A DNA stretch of 64,000 nucleotides from assembly GCF_007833355.1 (NCBI RefSeq), contig NZ_CP020914.1, positions 1,412,047 to 1,476,046 of the forward strand. Reading direction: 5' to 3'. A model generated the notes under the pieces. The model was not told the DNA's origin and made no database searches. It worked only from the letters and a program-made list of their open reading frames with translations. Each line of letters begins with the position of its first letter. Position 1 is the stretch's first letter. Below are positions 32,887-40,784 of the stretch, piece by piece. The position numbers were made by a program, and so were the translations under genes. The DNA is from Denitratisoma sp. DHT3 (GTDB lineage Bacteria; Pseudomonadota; Gammaproteobacteria; Burkholderiales; Rhodocyclaceae).

Positions 32887-33963
32887 TCACAGGGGTTCGG
32901 CGATCAGGGCGATCAACCGATCCAGTGATGACAGCAACTGCAACCCCAGGCCGGTCTTATGGAGCCAGACATGGAACCCCTCGGCATCGAGAGGTACTGC
33001 CCCGGCGCCAAAGAGATCGGTATAGCCATCGCTGGCGCAGTTCGCGTATTCGATGAAGTCATCGAACACCCGATCCATGGGGTCATCGGCATCCCATCTC
33101 AGGTAAGCCCCGAAATAGACAGACTCGACTTCCATGCCGTCCAGGCCGGGAAGCTGCCCGCCATCCGCCATCAATTGTTCGATGTCGAGCAACACGGCGG
33201 CTACCGGCGCAACTTCTGGCATGGAGGACTGGATGCGGGACAAGGCCTCCTCATCCAGCACCGGCTTGGCGCGAAGCACCCAGTTCGGGAAATGACCGTC
33301 ATACCAATCCGGAGAAATTGCATCCCCCAGATCCTCGTCGGTCATGCCCATCGAACGCATCTCATCCAGCCATTCGGCTTGGTCGCTACTCCCTTGCCAG
33401 TGGATGTACTCGCACAGATCGCGCGCCGATTGTGGCGTCAGGGCATACAGCGTGCGCCCCGAAGCCCGTTGCAGCCAATACAGCGCCGTCTCGCCCAAAC
33501 CGGGACAGAGCGTCTCGATCCGGGTCAGCCGATCCTTCATGCCCAACCACTCGACCTGCTCGGACTGGATGGCCCAGTACCACTGGTCATCGTCCTCACT
33601 GGCATCCGGAAACAGCGATCCGTAGCCCAATGCCACGGGCGATGCCGCGACATGAGCCTCGAAGCCGATGTGCTGCAACTGCCCGACCATACGGTTGATC
33701 CACGTAACCAACGCTTGTTGCACCAGCGTAGGCGGCAGACCGATCGCAGACTCGGGAAGCTCCCCAATCTCCAGCCAGCGCAAGGCCAGCATCGCCCAGC
33801 GACGAACATCGAGGCTGGGATTGAGGCTGACCGTGAGCCCACGGCCAAACTGCGGCAGACTCAGAGGATCAGGGCCTGGACGGAAGCGGCCACCTGACAA
33901 CGATCGCCGGGAGCCACGGTTGCTTGAGACCGGAGCACCAAGCGTTGCAAGGCTTGTACGCAT
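32887..33963 (-). CDS. PRTRC system protein F
   Basis: 358 residues; ATG at 33963 with GAGGAG eight bases upstream. The N-terminal DPLSLPQFGRGLTVSLNPSL and the acidic, Trp-rich body agree with PRTRC_F, a protein of unknown role found only in this cassette. It overlaps the preceding 70-residue gene by about 100 bases and ends just before protein B. Confidence 0.8.
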   Translation of the reverse strand: MRTSLATLGAPVSSNRGSRRSLSGGRFRPGPDPLSLPQFGRGLTVSLNPSLDVRRWAMLALRWLEIGELPESAIGLPPTLVQQALVTWINRMVGQLQHIGFEAHVAASPVALGYGSLFPDASEDDDQWYWAIQSEQVEWLGMKDRLTRIETLCPGLGETALYWLQRASGRTLYALTPQSARDLCEYIHWQGSSDQAEWLDEMRSMGMTDEDLGDAISPDWYDGHFPNWVLRAKPVLDEEALSRIQSSMPEVAPVAAVLLDIEQLMADGGQLPGLDGMEVESVYFGAYLRWDADDPMDRVFDDFIEYANCASDGYTDLFGAGAVPLDAEGFHVWLHKTGLGLQLLSSLDRLIALIAEPL

Positions 33964-34073
33964 CGTTTCATCTCCTCGTGATCGAAAGCGGGAATCCCGG
34001 GAGGGATTCCGCCTTCAAAGTGCGAGAAGTCGCCATCGGCAACGGCTTGAAGCCGTTCCTTGAGCGACACCAT
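33861..34073 (-). CDS. Small acidic/neutral protein between PRTRC C and F, 70 residues
   Basis: ATG at 34073 (GGAG eight bases upstream), directly after the protein C stop. The sequence starts VSLKERLQAVADGDFSHFEG and has GIPAFDHEEMKRCVQALQRL, a likely helix pair. The 100-base overlap with protein F is unusual, but the ribosome-binding site and position support a real gene. The family is not recognised. Confidence 0.6.
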   Translation of the reverse strand: MVSLKERLQAVADGDFSHFEGGIPPGIPAFDHEEMKRCVQALQRLVLRSQATVAPGDRCQVAASVQALIL

Positions 34074-34076
34074 GGC

Positions 34077-34463
34077 CTACTCCTTGCGGAGGACAACAGG
34101 CCAACGCCGATCGATCCACCTGACCCATCGTCCCAAGGCGATGGTCAAGCGAGCCACCGGCGTTACAACCGCCGATTGCGGTTCGACATAGCTCAGGCCG
34201 TCATCCCGCCGCCGCACCACGACCCGGGAGGTTCGCTGTGCATTGGCCGATAGGCTGCCCTTGGTGCCGACCGCACGCCGGAAGGTATAGATCAACCGAT
34301 CCCCCTTCTGCTCCGGCCCCTCGATCGAGGCCGTCGTGATCTCCGGATACGTCGCGGAATAGACATCCCGCACCTGCTCCGGCGACAACTCGCAGCCGGG
34401 ATCGGGCAAGGCAATGCCGTTGTAGGCAAACGAACGCTGCAGCTTCTGAACGGTAATGGTCAT
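34077..34463 (-). CDS. PRTRC system protein C (ubiquitin-like) with a C-terminal extension
   Basis: 128 residues from the ATG at 34463 (GAGGAGGGCGTC upstream). Residues 1 to about 70 (TITVQKLQRSFAYNGIALPD to IYTFRRAVGTKG) match PRTRC_C, a ubiquitin-like beta-grasp protein, and end in a GTKG that could stand for the Gly-Gly tail. About 55 more residues follow (including a hydrophobic, Trp-rich end: LTIALGRWVRWIDRRWPVVL). As I recall the family, most members stop near the GTKG, so this form may need processing. Confidence 0.82.
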   Translation of the reverse strand: MTITVQKLQRSFAYNGIALPDPGCELSPEQVRDVYSATYPEITTASIEGPEQKGDRLIYTFRRAVGTKGSLSANAQRTSRVVVRRRDDGLSYVEPQSAVVTPVARLTIALGRWVRWIDRRWPVVLRKE

Positions 34464-34473
34464 GACGCCCTCC

Positions 34474-34884
34474 TCATGCGAAAAGGTTGTCTTCGACCGG
34501 AACGTCGGCGGCTGCCGGCGTCTCGGTCTCATCATCATCGTCATCAGCTGGCGCCGCTACCTTGGCCGTGCCTTTCCTGAGTGCGCCTTCCGCTTTCTTG
34601 CTGGCGTCCTTTTTGGCTGCCTCAAGAATGTTGCGGGTGGCTTCCAGTTGCTCGGCCAGCGATTGATGCTCGTCGGCAAAGCTGCGAAGCAATCCGACGA
34701 ATTGCGCATCCAGCTCCTCCGCCGTTCCAGTCAGGACCAGCGGGATCGCCAACGCCTCGGCATCCTTGGCATCCTTCGGGGTGGGTCGCACCGTGACGGT
34801 GATCAGTCCTTCCCTGGCCGATGACAAAGTGACCGCCAGTGCTGCGCAGCCGTCCAACAACGATTTCAGTTCCTGAAAAAACAT
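34474..34884 (-). CDS. PRTRC system protein E
   Basis: 136 residues, ATG at 34884. The N-terminal FFQELKSLLDGCAALAVTLS followed by LITVTVRPTPKDAKD, a helical middle and an acidic end (DDDDDETETP, finishing DNLFA) agree with PRTRC_E. Role unknown. It overlaps nothing and precedes protein C by 10 bases. Confidence 0.82.
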   Translation of the reverse strand: MFFQELKSLLDGCAALAVTLSSAREGLITVTVRPTPKDAKDAEALAIPLVLTGTAEELDAQFVGLLRSFADEHQSLAEQLEATRNILEAAKKDASKKAEGALRKGTAKVAAPADDDDDETETPAAADVPVEDNLFA

Positions 34885-34960
34885 GGTGGTACCTCCAAAG
34901 AGAAAAATTGCAGGCGCACCACGCCCCGTGCGGGGAACGTGGTCCCCGCATGGGTGGAAA
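34885..34960 (-). ncRNA. radC-motif-like RNA leader, copy 8 (upstream of PRTRC E)
   Basis: P1 is CCCATGCGGGG; P2 has six-base outer arms ACCACG/CGTGGT around CCCC-GCAC-GGGG. The arm segment GTGGT can instead pair with ACCAC next to the GGAGGT ribosome-binding site. Confidence 0.78.
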
Positions 34961-34969
34961 GAAACTGTC

Positions 34970-36661
34970 TTACGCGATGTTGAAGCGCATCGACCGCGGC
35001 ACCTTGCCCTCGTAGGGGAAAGCCGCCACGTTTAACAGCGCCTTGACGATGTCGTCTTTCTTGCCGCTCATGGCCTTGGCAAATGTCCCGCCCATGGCGA
35101 CCTTCAAGCCGATTTCGTCGCACATCGCCTCGATTTCGCTCTTGGTGAGCAGCTTGAGAAACTCTTCGCAGAGCTTCCAGTGCCGCCCGAGATCGATCTC
35201 GAGATAGGTGAGGATCTGGACCAGAGTCTTCTCCTCGATGCCATCCGCTGCCGATGCCGCCAGTCCGAGGAACAACTTGTCCCGAACGGCTTCATCCGAC
35301 TGCGCCACCAGGCGTGCTGCCTCGTCCGCCTTGAACACGAAGCTGGTGAACTCCTGCTTGGTGATCGCGGCGAATGCCTTGCCCAGCTTGGTATCGCTGA
35401 TATGGCGGGCATTGCCCGATAACGCCAGGGCGATGAGTACCGTGAGATTGTTGTCACGATTGCCCATCAACTCCCGACGCAGCGCCTTGCGCCAGACTGT
35501 CAGCCGGTAGTCCTTGACCCGTTGCGAGTCCTGGACCTTGGCATCCGACTTGGTATCTGGCTGAGATGCGGCCTTGCCGGATGACTTGGCAGGGGTTGCC
35601 GACTTGCCTGACGCTGTCTTTGCAGAACCTTCCGCCGGCGTTGCCTTGTCCTTTTCCAGCTTGATGCGCGCTGCCACCTTCTTGGCATTGCAGCTCGCAT
35701 CGAAGCACAGGTCGGGATAGACATTGCCCAGCTTGCCGGGCACAGCCGAGATCGCGGCACCGAAGTTCTTGCAGGCGCGGCAGGCTTTTGCCTGTTCGTC
35801 GCCTACCCCGGTATCGCCCTCCGCCAGCAGTCGCAGGAGCGTGAAGTTCTCGCCGGGCCGAACGATCCGAATGGTCGGATAGTCGTCAGCCAGCGATGCC
35901 TTCTTTGCGTCCAGCGCCGCCTCGGTCTTGCCATCGAAACACGCACCGTGGGTGCAGTGTCCGGCGGCAATCGCCTCGCCAAAGAGCGCCTGCTGATTCC
36001 CCGAGTTATGGGAACACGACGTGCACTCGCCCTTGTCGAAGATGGCGCTGCTCAACGCCCGTGAGATCTGCTCAAGCTGCCCGCGAAACTGGGCGACCGT
36101 CGGCAGACTGGCCTGTGACAGCAACTTCTCCAACACGGCATCCTGCTTGTCGCGGGTGACCGCAGCCAACAGCTCGGCGTGACCCAGCTGGATGCGCCGC
36201 TCGGACAAGGCCCGACGGACCCGTTCCGAACAGTTCATCAGTGCCAGGCGCTTGTCGAGCGTGGTTCGCGACCATCCCAGACGACGTGAGGCCTCGTCCC
36301 GATCTCCCTGACAGCGGCCAAGAATCTTGGCGGCCGCTTCGGCTTCTTCGGTCGGACTCATGTCCGCACGCTGGATGTTTTCGATCAGCGCCGCCTCGTC
36401 GGCTTCGCCATCGTCCAGGTCGCGCACCAGTGCCGGGATTTCATACTCATCCCCAAACACCTTCTTTGCCGCACGCCAGCGACGCTCGCCGGCAACGATC
36501 TCGTAACGCCCCGCATCGCGGGGACGCACGAGGATCGCCTGCAGCACGCCCTTGGATTTCACGGAATCTTCCAACGCCGTCATTTCCGAGGGATCGAAGT
36601 AGCCTCGGGGATTGCGGCCGGGAAGGATGTTCCCGACCTTGATTGATGCTTGCAGTTGCAT
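34970..36661 (-). CDS. PRTRC system ParB-family protein
   Basis: 563 residues from the ATG at 36661 (GGAGGCATC upstream). The N-terminal 200 residues are a ParB/Srx-like domain with the GERRWRAAKK and ALIENIQRADMSPTEEAEAA motifs and an HTH (DRDEASRRLGWSRTTLDKRL). The middle has several cysteines (CTSCSHN, HCTHGACFD, CRACKNFG, CFDASCN) that could bind zinc, then a low-complexity Lys/Ala/Ser linker (about 370-410). It is the first gene of the PRTRC cassette, presumably a DNA-binding segregation or regulatory protein. Confidence 0.9.
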   Translation of the reverse strand: MQLQASIKVGNILPGRNPRGYFDPSEMTALEDSVKSKGVLQAILVRPRDAGRYEIVAGERRWRAAKKVFGDEYEIPALVRDLDDGEADEAALIENIQRADMSPTEEAEAAAKILGRCQGDRDEASRRLGWSRTTLDKRLALMNCSERVRRALSERRIQLGHAELLAAVTRDKQDAVLEKLLSQASLPTVAQFRGQLEQISRALSSAIFDKGECTSCSHNSGNQQALFGEAIAAGHCTHGACFDGKTEAALDAKKASLADDYPTIRIVRPGENFTLLRLLAEGDTGVGDEQAKACRACKNFGAAISAVPGKLGNVYPDLCFDASCNAKKVAARIKLEKDKATPAEGSAKTASGKSATPAKSSGKAASQPDTKSDAKVQDSQRVKDYRLTVWRKALRRELMGNRDNNLTVLIALALSGNARHISDTKLGKAFAAITKQEFTSFVFKADEAARLVAQSDEAVRDKLFLGLAASAADGIEEKTLVQILTYLEIDLGRHWKLCEEFLKLLTKSEIEAMCDEIGLKVAMGGTFAKAMSGKKDDIVKALLNVAAFPYEGKVPRSMRFNIA

Positions 36662-36734
36662 GATGCCTCCATTGAAAAATGGCAGGCAGCCGCATCCCCG
36701 GACGGGAATGCAACTGTCCCGCCAGGGGTGAAAT
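36662..36734 (-). ncRNA. radC-motif-like RNA leader, copy 9 (upstream of PRTRC parB)
   Basis: P1 is CCCCTGGCGGGA. P2 has the longest outer stem of the set, CAGTTGCAT/ATGCGGCTG (nine pairs with G-U). TGCCT after P2 can pair with AGGCA of the ribosome-binding site. Confidence 0.75.
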
Positions 36735-36740
36735 GAATCG

Positions 36741-37082
36741 TCAATGAGTGTGTCGCCGCCGGTAACGTTCCAGCACCCGATCCCGAATTTCTTCGTCATC
36801 GAGGCCAAACAGACGGCAACACGCCCGGTAGGTAAAAGCACCGGACTCCGAACGTGGCGCCCGCATCCAATCGAGAATGTCTGCCCGTGTTCTGGCGGAC
36901 ACCCTCAGATCGAACAGGTCGTGCAGCGATTTCTCCAGAAGGAGACCATGCAGCCGCAGGATGTCATCCTCGGTCCATGGAATCACCTCATCAAACTTTG
37001 CTTCACGTCCTGCCATGCGAGCTGGATCAGGCCGATGGTCCTGACCGCTTTCCTTGTGCATGGCCATCTCCGTCATCAGCAC
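36741..37082 (-). CDS. Hypothetical protein, up to 113 residues
   Basis: The first possible start is a GTG at 37082; ATGs at 37076, 37067 and 37061 follow, the last with GGAG at good spacing. The core TEDDILRLHGLLLEKSLHDL then SARTRADILDWMRAP and FTYRACCRLFGLDDEEIRD is helical and looks like a small DNA- or protein-binding module, repeated in form in other PRTRC plasmids as far as I can recall. No function known. Confidence 0.6.
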   Translation of the reverse strand: MLMTEMAMHKESGQDHRPDPARMAGREAKFDEVIPWTEDDILRLHGLLLEKSLHDLFDLRVSARTRADILDWMRAPRSESGAFTYRACCRLFGLDDEEIRDRVLERYRRRHTH

Positions 37083-37096
37083 GCGAATTGCCTGCG

Positions 37097-37309
37097 CTAG
37101 TGGCGGTCGTCGGCCTTGACCAGGCGGTAGCTGTCGTACTCCAACTGATAGCCGTTGCCCTGAATCACGCTCAGAAGTTCGTTACGCGCCAGTACCACAG
37201 CGGCATCGTCTTCCTTGCTCAGGGTCAGGAAACCGACCTTGTCGAGCACTTGCACCGCCCGCGCACAGATCCGGATGGCTCCGAACTCCGTGTCACCGAG
37301 CATGGTCAT
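37097..37309 (-). CDS. Hypothetical protein, 70 residues
   Basis: ATG at 37309 overlaps the recT stop, so it is co-translated with recT. The sequence (MLGDTEFGAIRICARAVQVL; NELLSVIQGNGYQLEYDSYR) predicts a small mixed alpha/beta protein. Family not recognised. Confidence 0.6.
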   Translation of the reverse strand: MTMLGDTEFGAIRICARAVQVLDKVGFLTLSKEDDAAVVLARNELLSVIQGNGYQLEYDSYRLVKADDRH

Positions 37310-38403
37310 TTGCCATCCTCCCCGAAAATGTCATTCGCCGAGGAAGACGGATTGGCCAGTGCAGACTTGCGGCTGCGATAGGCGCGCAGCACCTGTTCCA
37401 GCTCGGTGCCCTCGAACGAGCCTTCAGCCCGGACATAGACTTCATCCAGTTCGTCGGTCGTTGCCGTCCTGCCGATGATGGCCAGGGTGTCCTGCAGCAG
37501 CTTGCCAGTGGCGTGAGGCTCGACGCCTTTGGGCGACTCCGCCTTGTCAGACTTGCTACCCTTATCACCGGACTCGGTCGTGGGTTGAATGATCTCCCCC
37601 GTTTCCTCGTCGATGATCGGTGCCCAGGAGCCTTCGATGGCTTCGGTGATTCCGATGTTCTGGTTTTCACCTCGCTCGGTCACCTCATCGAGCGCCAGCG
37701 CCATCGCCAGTTCAGGCGACTTCGGCAACAGGTTGCACAGCCGCCGAATCACGGTCTTGAGGCCCATCGGGACGAAATGCGTATCCCATGGACTTTCCTT
37801 GCCGTACTTCTTGGCCATCTGGTAGCCCCGCGAGTTATCGCGCACCTGTTCGATCTGTTCCTTCGACAGGGCGTGAAACGTGCGAGTGCCGTCCTTGAAA
37901 ACCGCAACCGCATAGAAGCCCACGATCACACCGCGCTCCTCGTCGGAGGCAGGGAATCCGTTCTTCTTCAACGGTTCGTGCATCAGGGTCCGGTTAAGGC
38001 CCAGGACGATGTCGAACTTGTCGTTGATGCGAACTTCGTGACCGTAGATGTCCTGCACGATGCCGCTGTTGCGGGCCAGCTTCATGAGTCCCTGATAACC
38101 GGGGATCAACTGGCACTGATTGCCGAAAGGAACGAGGTGGGCTTCGCCCATCAAGCCGACTTCGAGCCCGAGCTGGCTGGACTGGATCACCGCCGCAAAG
38201 ACGCTGCGGGGATCGGTCTGGGCCAGTTTCGGGTTCATGCGGAACGCGGTCAGTGCGATGCGCACCATGCGATCCGGACTCAAGTGCTTGGGCAGTGCGC
38301 GGGCAATTTCGCCTTTGAACTGCTCCAGCATGGCCGGGAACGGCACCACGTTGGACTGCACGCCTTGGCGGGACTTCTGGATGTTGCGTAGGGTTTGAGA
38401 CAT
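37306..38403 (-). CDS. recT: RecT-family single-strand annealing protein
   Basis: 365 residues from the ATG at 38403 (GGAGAAAACC upstream). The central region is the RecT fold: FAAVIQSSQLGLEVGLMGEA, then LVPFGNQCQLIPGYQGLMKL and SPWDTHFVPMGLKTVIRRLC. RecT anneals complementary single strands and works with a RecE-like exonuclease, encoded next door (38500-39333), and SSB. SXT/R391 and IncA/C elements carry comparable bet/exo pairs that drive recombination between elements. Confidence 0.93.
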   Translation of the reverse strand: MSQTLRNIQKSRQGVQSNVVPFPAMLEQFKGEIARALPKHLSPDRMVRIALTAFRMNPKLAQTDPRSVFAAVIQSSQLGLEVGLMGEAHLVPFGNQCQLIPGYQGLMKLARNSGIVQDIYGHEVRINDKFDIVLGLNRTLMHEPLKKNGFPASDEERGVIVGFYAVAVFKDGTRTFHALSKEQIEQVRDNSRGYQMAKKYGKESPWDTHFVPMGLKTVIRRLCNLLPKSPELAMALALDEVTERGENQNIGITEAIEGSWAPIIDEETGEIIQPTTESGDKGSKSDKAESPKGVEPHATGKLLQDTLAIIGRTATTDELDEVYVRAEGSFEGTELEQVLRAYRSRKSALANPSSSANDIFGEDGK

Positions 38404-38476
38404 GGTTTTCTCCAAAGAAGAATGGCGAAGACACCTGTCTCCCTGGACGGGGATGTGTATCCCCGCCGGGGTTGAT
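38404..38476 (-). ncRNA. radC-motif-like RNA leader, copy 10 (upstream of recT)
   Basis: P1 is CCCCGGCGGGG; P2 arms GATAC/GTGTC. GGTGTCTTC can pair with the altered ribosome-binding segment GGAGAAAACC at about 7 positions. Confidence 0.75.
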
Positions 38477-38499
38477 GACCTACAAAGAAATGCCGCGGA

Positions 38500-39333
38500 T
38501 TAGGCGGCGTCCAGCTCGAAGGCTTCTGTGTTGGCTGCCCAGCGTGGCAGGGAGATCAGTTCAATCTCGCCACCCGGTTGGTATGCCGGCCAGTTGTTTG
38601 ATGCCTGGCACCACTTCAAGAGCTGAAGCGCCGCCCGGTATTTCTTGCGCCCGATCTCGATCACGTCGGGATCGGCGCGATACACCGCTACCGCATGCGG
38701 CGCGTCCTTCTCCACGGCGACAAACAGGAACGGAAGCTCCATTCCGGTCACGGCCTTGATCCCGTCGACGTAGTACGCCGCCTGGATGTCGTAGCCGAAG
38801 TTCGCAATGGATTTGGAGAACCCGCTACTGCTGGCATCGACGCAGGTCTTGAGATCAACGATGGCTTCACCGTTGAACCAATCCGGCCGACACTTGCAGT
38901 TGAGGCCCGTGTCCGCATCCGTCCAGAACGCCGAGAGCTCGGCGTCACCAACGGACAGAAGTCGTGCCGCCCCTTGATGGGCAAACACGGCACGCTGCAC
39001 CAGGGTGAGCGTGGCCATCTCCTCGGAAGTAATCACGATCTTGCCCTGATTGGCTTCCTCGAAGCGTGCTGCTGCTTCCTTGCCTTCCTTCGTGCGACGG
39101 TCGAACTTCTCGGCCACCACGAATTCCTCGGCAAAGCGATCCTGCTCCAGTACATAGGTATGCACTGCAGTACCGAACGCCATGGCAGGTGTCGGTTGAT
39201 GCGGATGATCCAGATACTCGCGCAGGTGGGCCGGGCTTTTGAGCATCTTGACGATACCCGAATGGCCGATGGCTTTCTCCGCGTGATACTGCGTGGCCGG
39301 CATGACGAGCAGGCCGGGATGATTGAGTTTCAT
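38500..39333 (-). CDS. RecE-like PD-(D/E)xK exonuclease
   Basis: 277 residues, ATG at 39333 (GGAGGCATC upstream). The nuclease core is MAFGTAVHTYVLEQDRF (first helix, Glu), NCKCRPDWFNGEAIVDLKTC (the D...DxK catalytic centre) and YDIQAAYYVDGI (Gln motif), the arrangement of RecE/lambda-exo-like and PDDEXK_1 nucleases. It would resect DNA ends for RecT. It starts the recombination operon and has a long-form RNA leader. Confidence 0.88.
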   Translation of the reverse strand: MKLNHPGLLVMPATQYHAEKAIGHSGIVKMLKSPAHLREYLDHPHQPTPAMAFGTAVHTYVLEQDRFAEEFVVAEKFDRRTKEGKEAAARFEEANQGKIVITSEEMATLTLVQRAVFAHQGAARLLSVGDAELSAFWTDADTGLNCKCRPDWFNGEAIVDLKTCVDASSSGFSKSIANFGYDIQAAYYVDGIKAVTGMELPFLFVAVEKDAPHAVAVYRADPDVIEIGRKKYRAALQLLKWCQASNNWPAYQPGGEIELISLPRWAANTEAFELDAA

Positions 39334-39460
39334 GATGCCTCCAGAGTGAATGCCGGAAGCACCGACCCGAACCGGGGCGTTGTCCCCGGCTGGGTTGGAA
39401 AATGCTGTTTGTTTCGCGCGGCCAGCTACCGCTTTTCAATCGAACGGATAACCGTCCGAT
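39334..39460 (-). ncRNA. radC-motif-like RNA leader, copy 11, long form (upstream of exonuclease)
   Basis: H1 is CGGACGG-TTAT-CCGTTCG (39441-39458); H2 GCGG-TAGCTGG-CCGC (39418-39432); the AAACAAACAGCATT linker; P1 CCCAGCCGGGG; P2. GGTGCTTCC is complementary to GGAGGCATC at 9 of 9 positions counting G-U. Confidence 0.82.
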
Positions 39461-39504
39461 CAAATCTGTCTTTCCGCAGGACGCTCGGGGCGAACGCCCT
39501 CGGG

Positions 39505-39527
39505 AAAGCCCCGGAGGTCCGGGGCGA
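39505..39527 (-). terminator. Terminator-like hairpin after the 53-residue gene
   Basis: On the minus strand GCCCCGGACCTCCGGGGC followed by TTTCC. It lies just after the stop of the 53-residue gene and before long leader copy 11. Confidence 0.6.
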
Positions 39528-39532
39528 TGGGA

Positions 39533-39694
39533 TCATTCGATGGTTCCGGCTTTGCGCGCCATGTCGAGTGCCTTCAGCAACATGTCGCGGGTTTCCATGT
39601 CCCGCTTGCCTTCCCTCAGCCGTTGGTAGAGATCGCAGGCAAAGGCCATGGGCAGCGGGTCGAACAATCGAACGAGATAGGGATTGAGTTTCAT
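39533..39694 (-). CDS. Hypothetical protein, 53 residues
   Basis: ATG at 39694 after CTGGAGAAAATC. The small protein begins MKLNPYLVRLFDPLPMAFAC and ends DMLLKALDMARKAGTIE; it is mainly helical with a hydrophobic patch. It is too short to place. The open frame continues upstream through an RNA hairpin region and is not coding there. Confidence 0.55.
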   Translation of the reverse strand: MKLNPYLVRLFDPLPMAFACDLYQRLREGKRDMETRDMLLKALDMARKAGTIE

Positions 39695-39810
39695 GATTTT
39701 CTCCAGAGGTTGTTGAGATTCCCTGGCGAAAACCGCATCCAAAATGGAGCGATCCCCGCAGGACAAAGGGCTCTTCGAGAAAAGCGCTTTGTGCTGCGGG
39801 GAAGACCCCC
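39695..39810 (-). ncRNA. Diverged radC-motif-like leader, copy 12
   Basis: The ATGGAGCGATCCC stretch seen in copy 3 recurs, but the hairpin is replaced by a much longer one (39753-39801, arms CCCCGCAG and CTGCGGGG with ACAAAG/CTTTGT inside). P1 is not clear. Assigned to the set by position and partial similarity only. Confidence 0.4.
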
Positions 39811-39827
39811 ACAGGCAATACTGCGAA

Positions 39828-39905
39828 CTACAGACCGAGCGCGCGAACGATCGGACGGCTGATGATCCAGCCAGAGATGCAGCATGCGAGAAGAACGAGT
39901 TCCAT
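39828..39905 (-). CDS. 25-residue membrane peptide
   Basis: A short ORF from the ATG at 39905 to the TAG at 39828-39830, with a strong ribosome-binding site (AGGAGGCACCTC) and its own RNA leader (copy 13). The peptide begins MELVLLACCISGWIISRP: a single hydrophobic segment with a Cys pair and a basic end. The leader and ribosome-binding site argue that it is expressed. Function unknown. Confidence 0.55.
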   Translation of the reverse strand: MELVLLACCISGWIISRPIVRALGL

Positions 39906-39974
39906 GAGGTGCCTCCTGAAATGAAAAAAGGGGCACCGATCCCCTTGCGGAGGCGATGCCCCCGCTGGGGTGGA
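39906..39974 (-). ncRNA. radC-motif-like RNA leader, copy 13 (upstream of 25-residue peptide)
   Basis: P1 is CCCCAGCGGGG; P2 has seven-base arms GGCATCG/CGGTGCC. GGTGCCCCT can pair with GGAGGCACC at 8 of 9 positions. Confidence 0.8.
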
Positions 39975-39978
39975 AATT

Positions 39979-40251
39979 TCAGGCAATGACTTCGAAGGAA
40001 GCCTTTGCCGTGTGGCCGGAATCGTTGCCGGTCCCGTTGCGGCGTAGATACGCCGGTATGTCGTACTGCCGCCAATCCGTGATCACTTCCTCGGCCGGTA
40101 CTTCATCTGCCTCTGCCACCACCTCCTCGACCTTGGCCTGGAGGCGAACACGCAGGAATGAGCCACGAATGGCTTCCAGCGCAAACTGAAGAAACGAAAG
40201 GATCAGATGCAGGCCTGCCAGCATGGCCAGGACAAGAATGACGCGTTCCAC
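39979..40251 (-). CDS. Small membrane-anchored protein, 90 residues
   Basis: The GTG at 40251 is spaced 7 bases from GGAGG; a TTG at 40257 is less likely. An N-terminal membrane anchor (VILVLAMLAGLHLILSFLQF) is followed by a basic helix and an acidic stretch (VEEVVAEADEVPAEEV) and a C-terminal tail. It follows ssb in the same direction. Family not recognised. Confidence 0.62.
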   Translation of the reverse strand: MERVILVLAMLAGLHLILSFLQFALEAIRGSFLRVRLQAKVEEVVAEADEVPAEEVITDWRQYDIPAYLRRNGTGNDSGHTAKASFEVIA

Positions 40252-40316
40252 GAACAAACCTCCAAAGGTGATGGAGGTCCTTCCCCCAGGGGAGGAAGGA
40301 CCTCCCGGTGGGGAAA
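40252..40316 (-). ncRNA. radC-motif-like RNA leader, copy 14
   Basis: P1 is CCCCACCGGG. P2 is a perfect 12-bp hairpin, GGAGGTCCTTCC/GGAAGGACCTCC. The end of its 3' arm, ACCTCC, is also exactly complementary to the GGAGGT ribosome-binding site downstream, so the two foldings exclude each other. Confidence 0.8.
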
Positions 40317-40331
40317 CAAGAAACGTGCGAC

Positions 40332-40784
40332 TCAGAACGGCTCGATGTCGGGTACATCCTCGAATGCAGGACCCGTAGCAGCTGCAGGCTTGCCTTTACC
40401 GTTGCCGGTACGCTTGCCTTTGCCTGCGTCGGGTGCATCATCATCCGCTGGACGCGTGCCGAGCATCTTCATCTCGCTGGCGAGAATTTCGACGACATAA
40501 CGATCCTGCCCCGCCTTGTCCTGCCATTTGCGGGTCTGGATGCGACCTTCGACGTAGACGGGCGAGCCCTTCTTCAGGTACTCGCCTACGACCTCCGCCG
40601 TGCGACCAAAAAAGACGACACGGTGCCATTCAGTGATTTCCTTCTTTTCACCGGACGACTTGTCCTTGTACGTCTCCGTCGTTGCGATCCGAATCGTTGC
40701 GATCGCTTCGCGGTTCTGCGTGTAACGAACCTCAGGGTCGGCACCCAAGTTGCCGATGAGGGTGACTCTGTTTAGTGATGCCAT
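40332..40784 (-). CDS. ssb: Single-stranded DNA-binding protein
   Basis: 150 residues, ATG at 40784 after AGGAGGTAGTC. The OB-fold is standard ([60 protein letters not shown]). A Gly/Lys-rich linker leads to the acidic C-terminal tip VPDIEPF, a variant of the usual DDDIPF. It protects single strands during transfer and recombination and works with RecT. It is the first gene after box E. Confidence 0.95.
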   Translation of the reverse strand: MASLNRVTLIGNLGADPEVRYTQNREAIATIRIATTETYKDKSSGEKKEITEWHRVVFFGRTAEVVGEYLKKGSPVYVEGRIQTRKWQDKAGQDRYVVEILASEMKMLGTRPADDDAPDAGKGKRTGNGKGKPAAATGPAFEDVPDIEPF

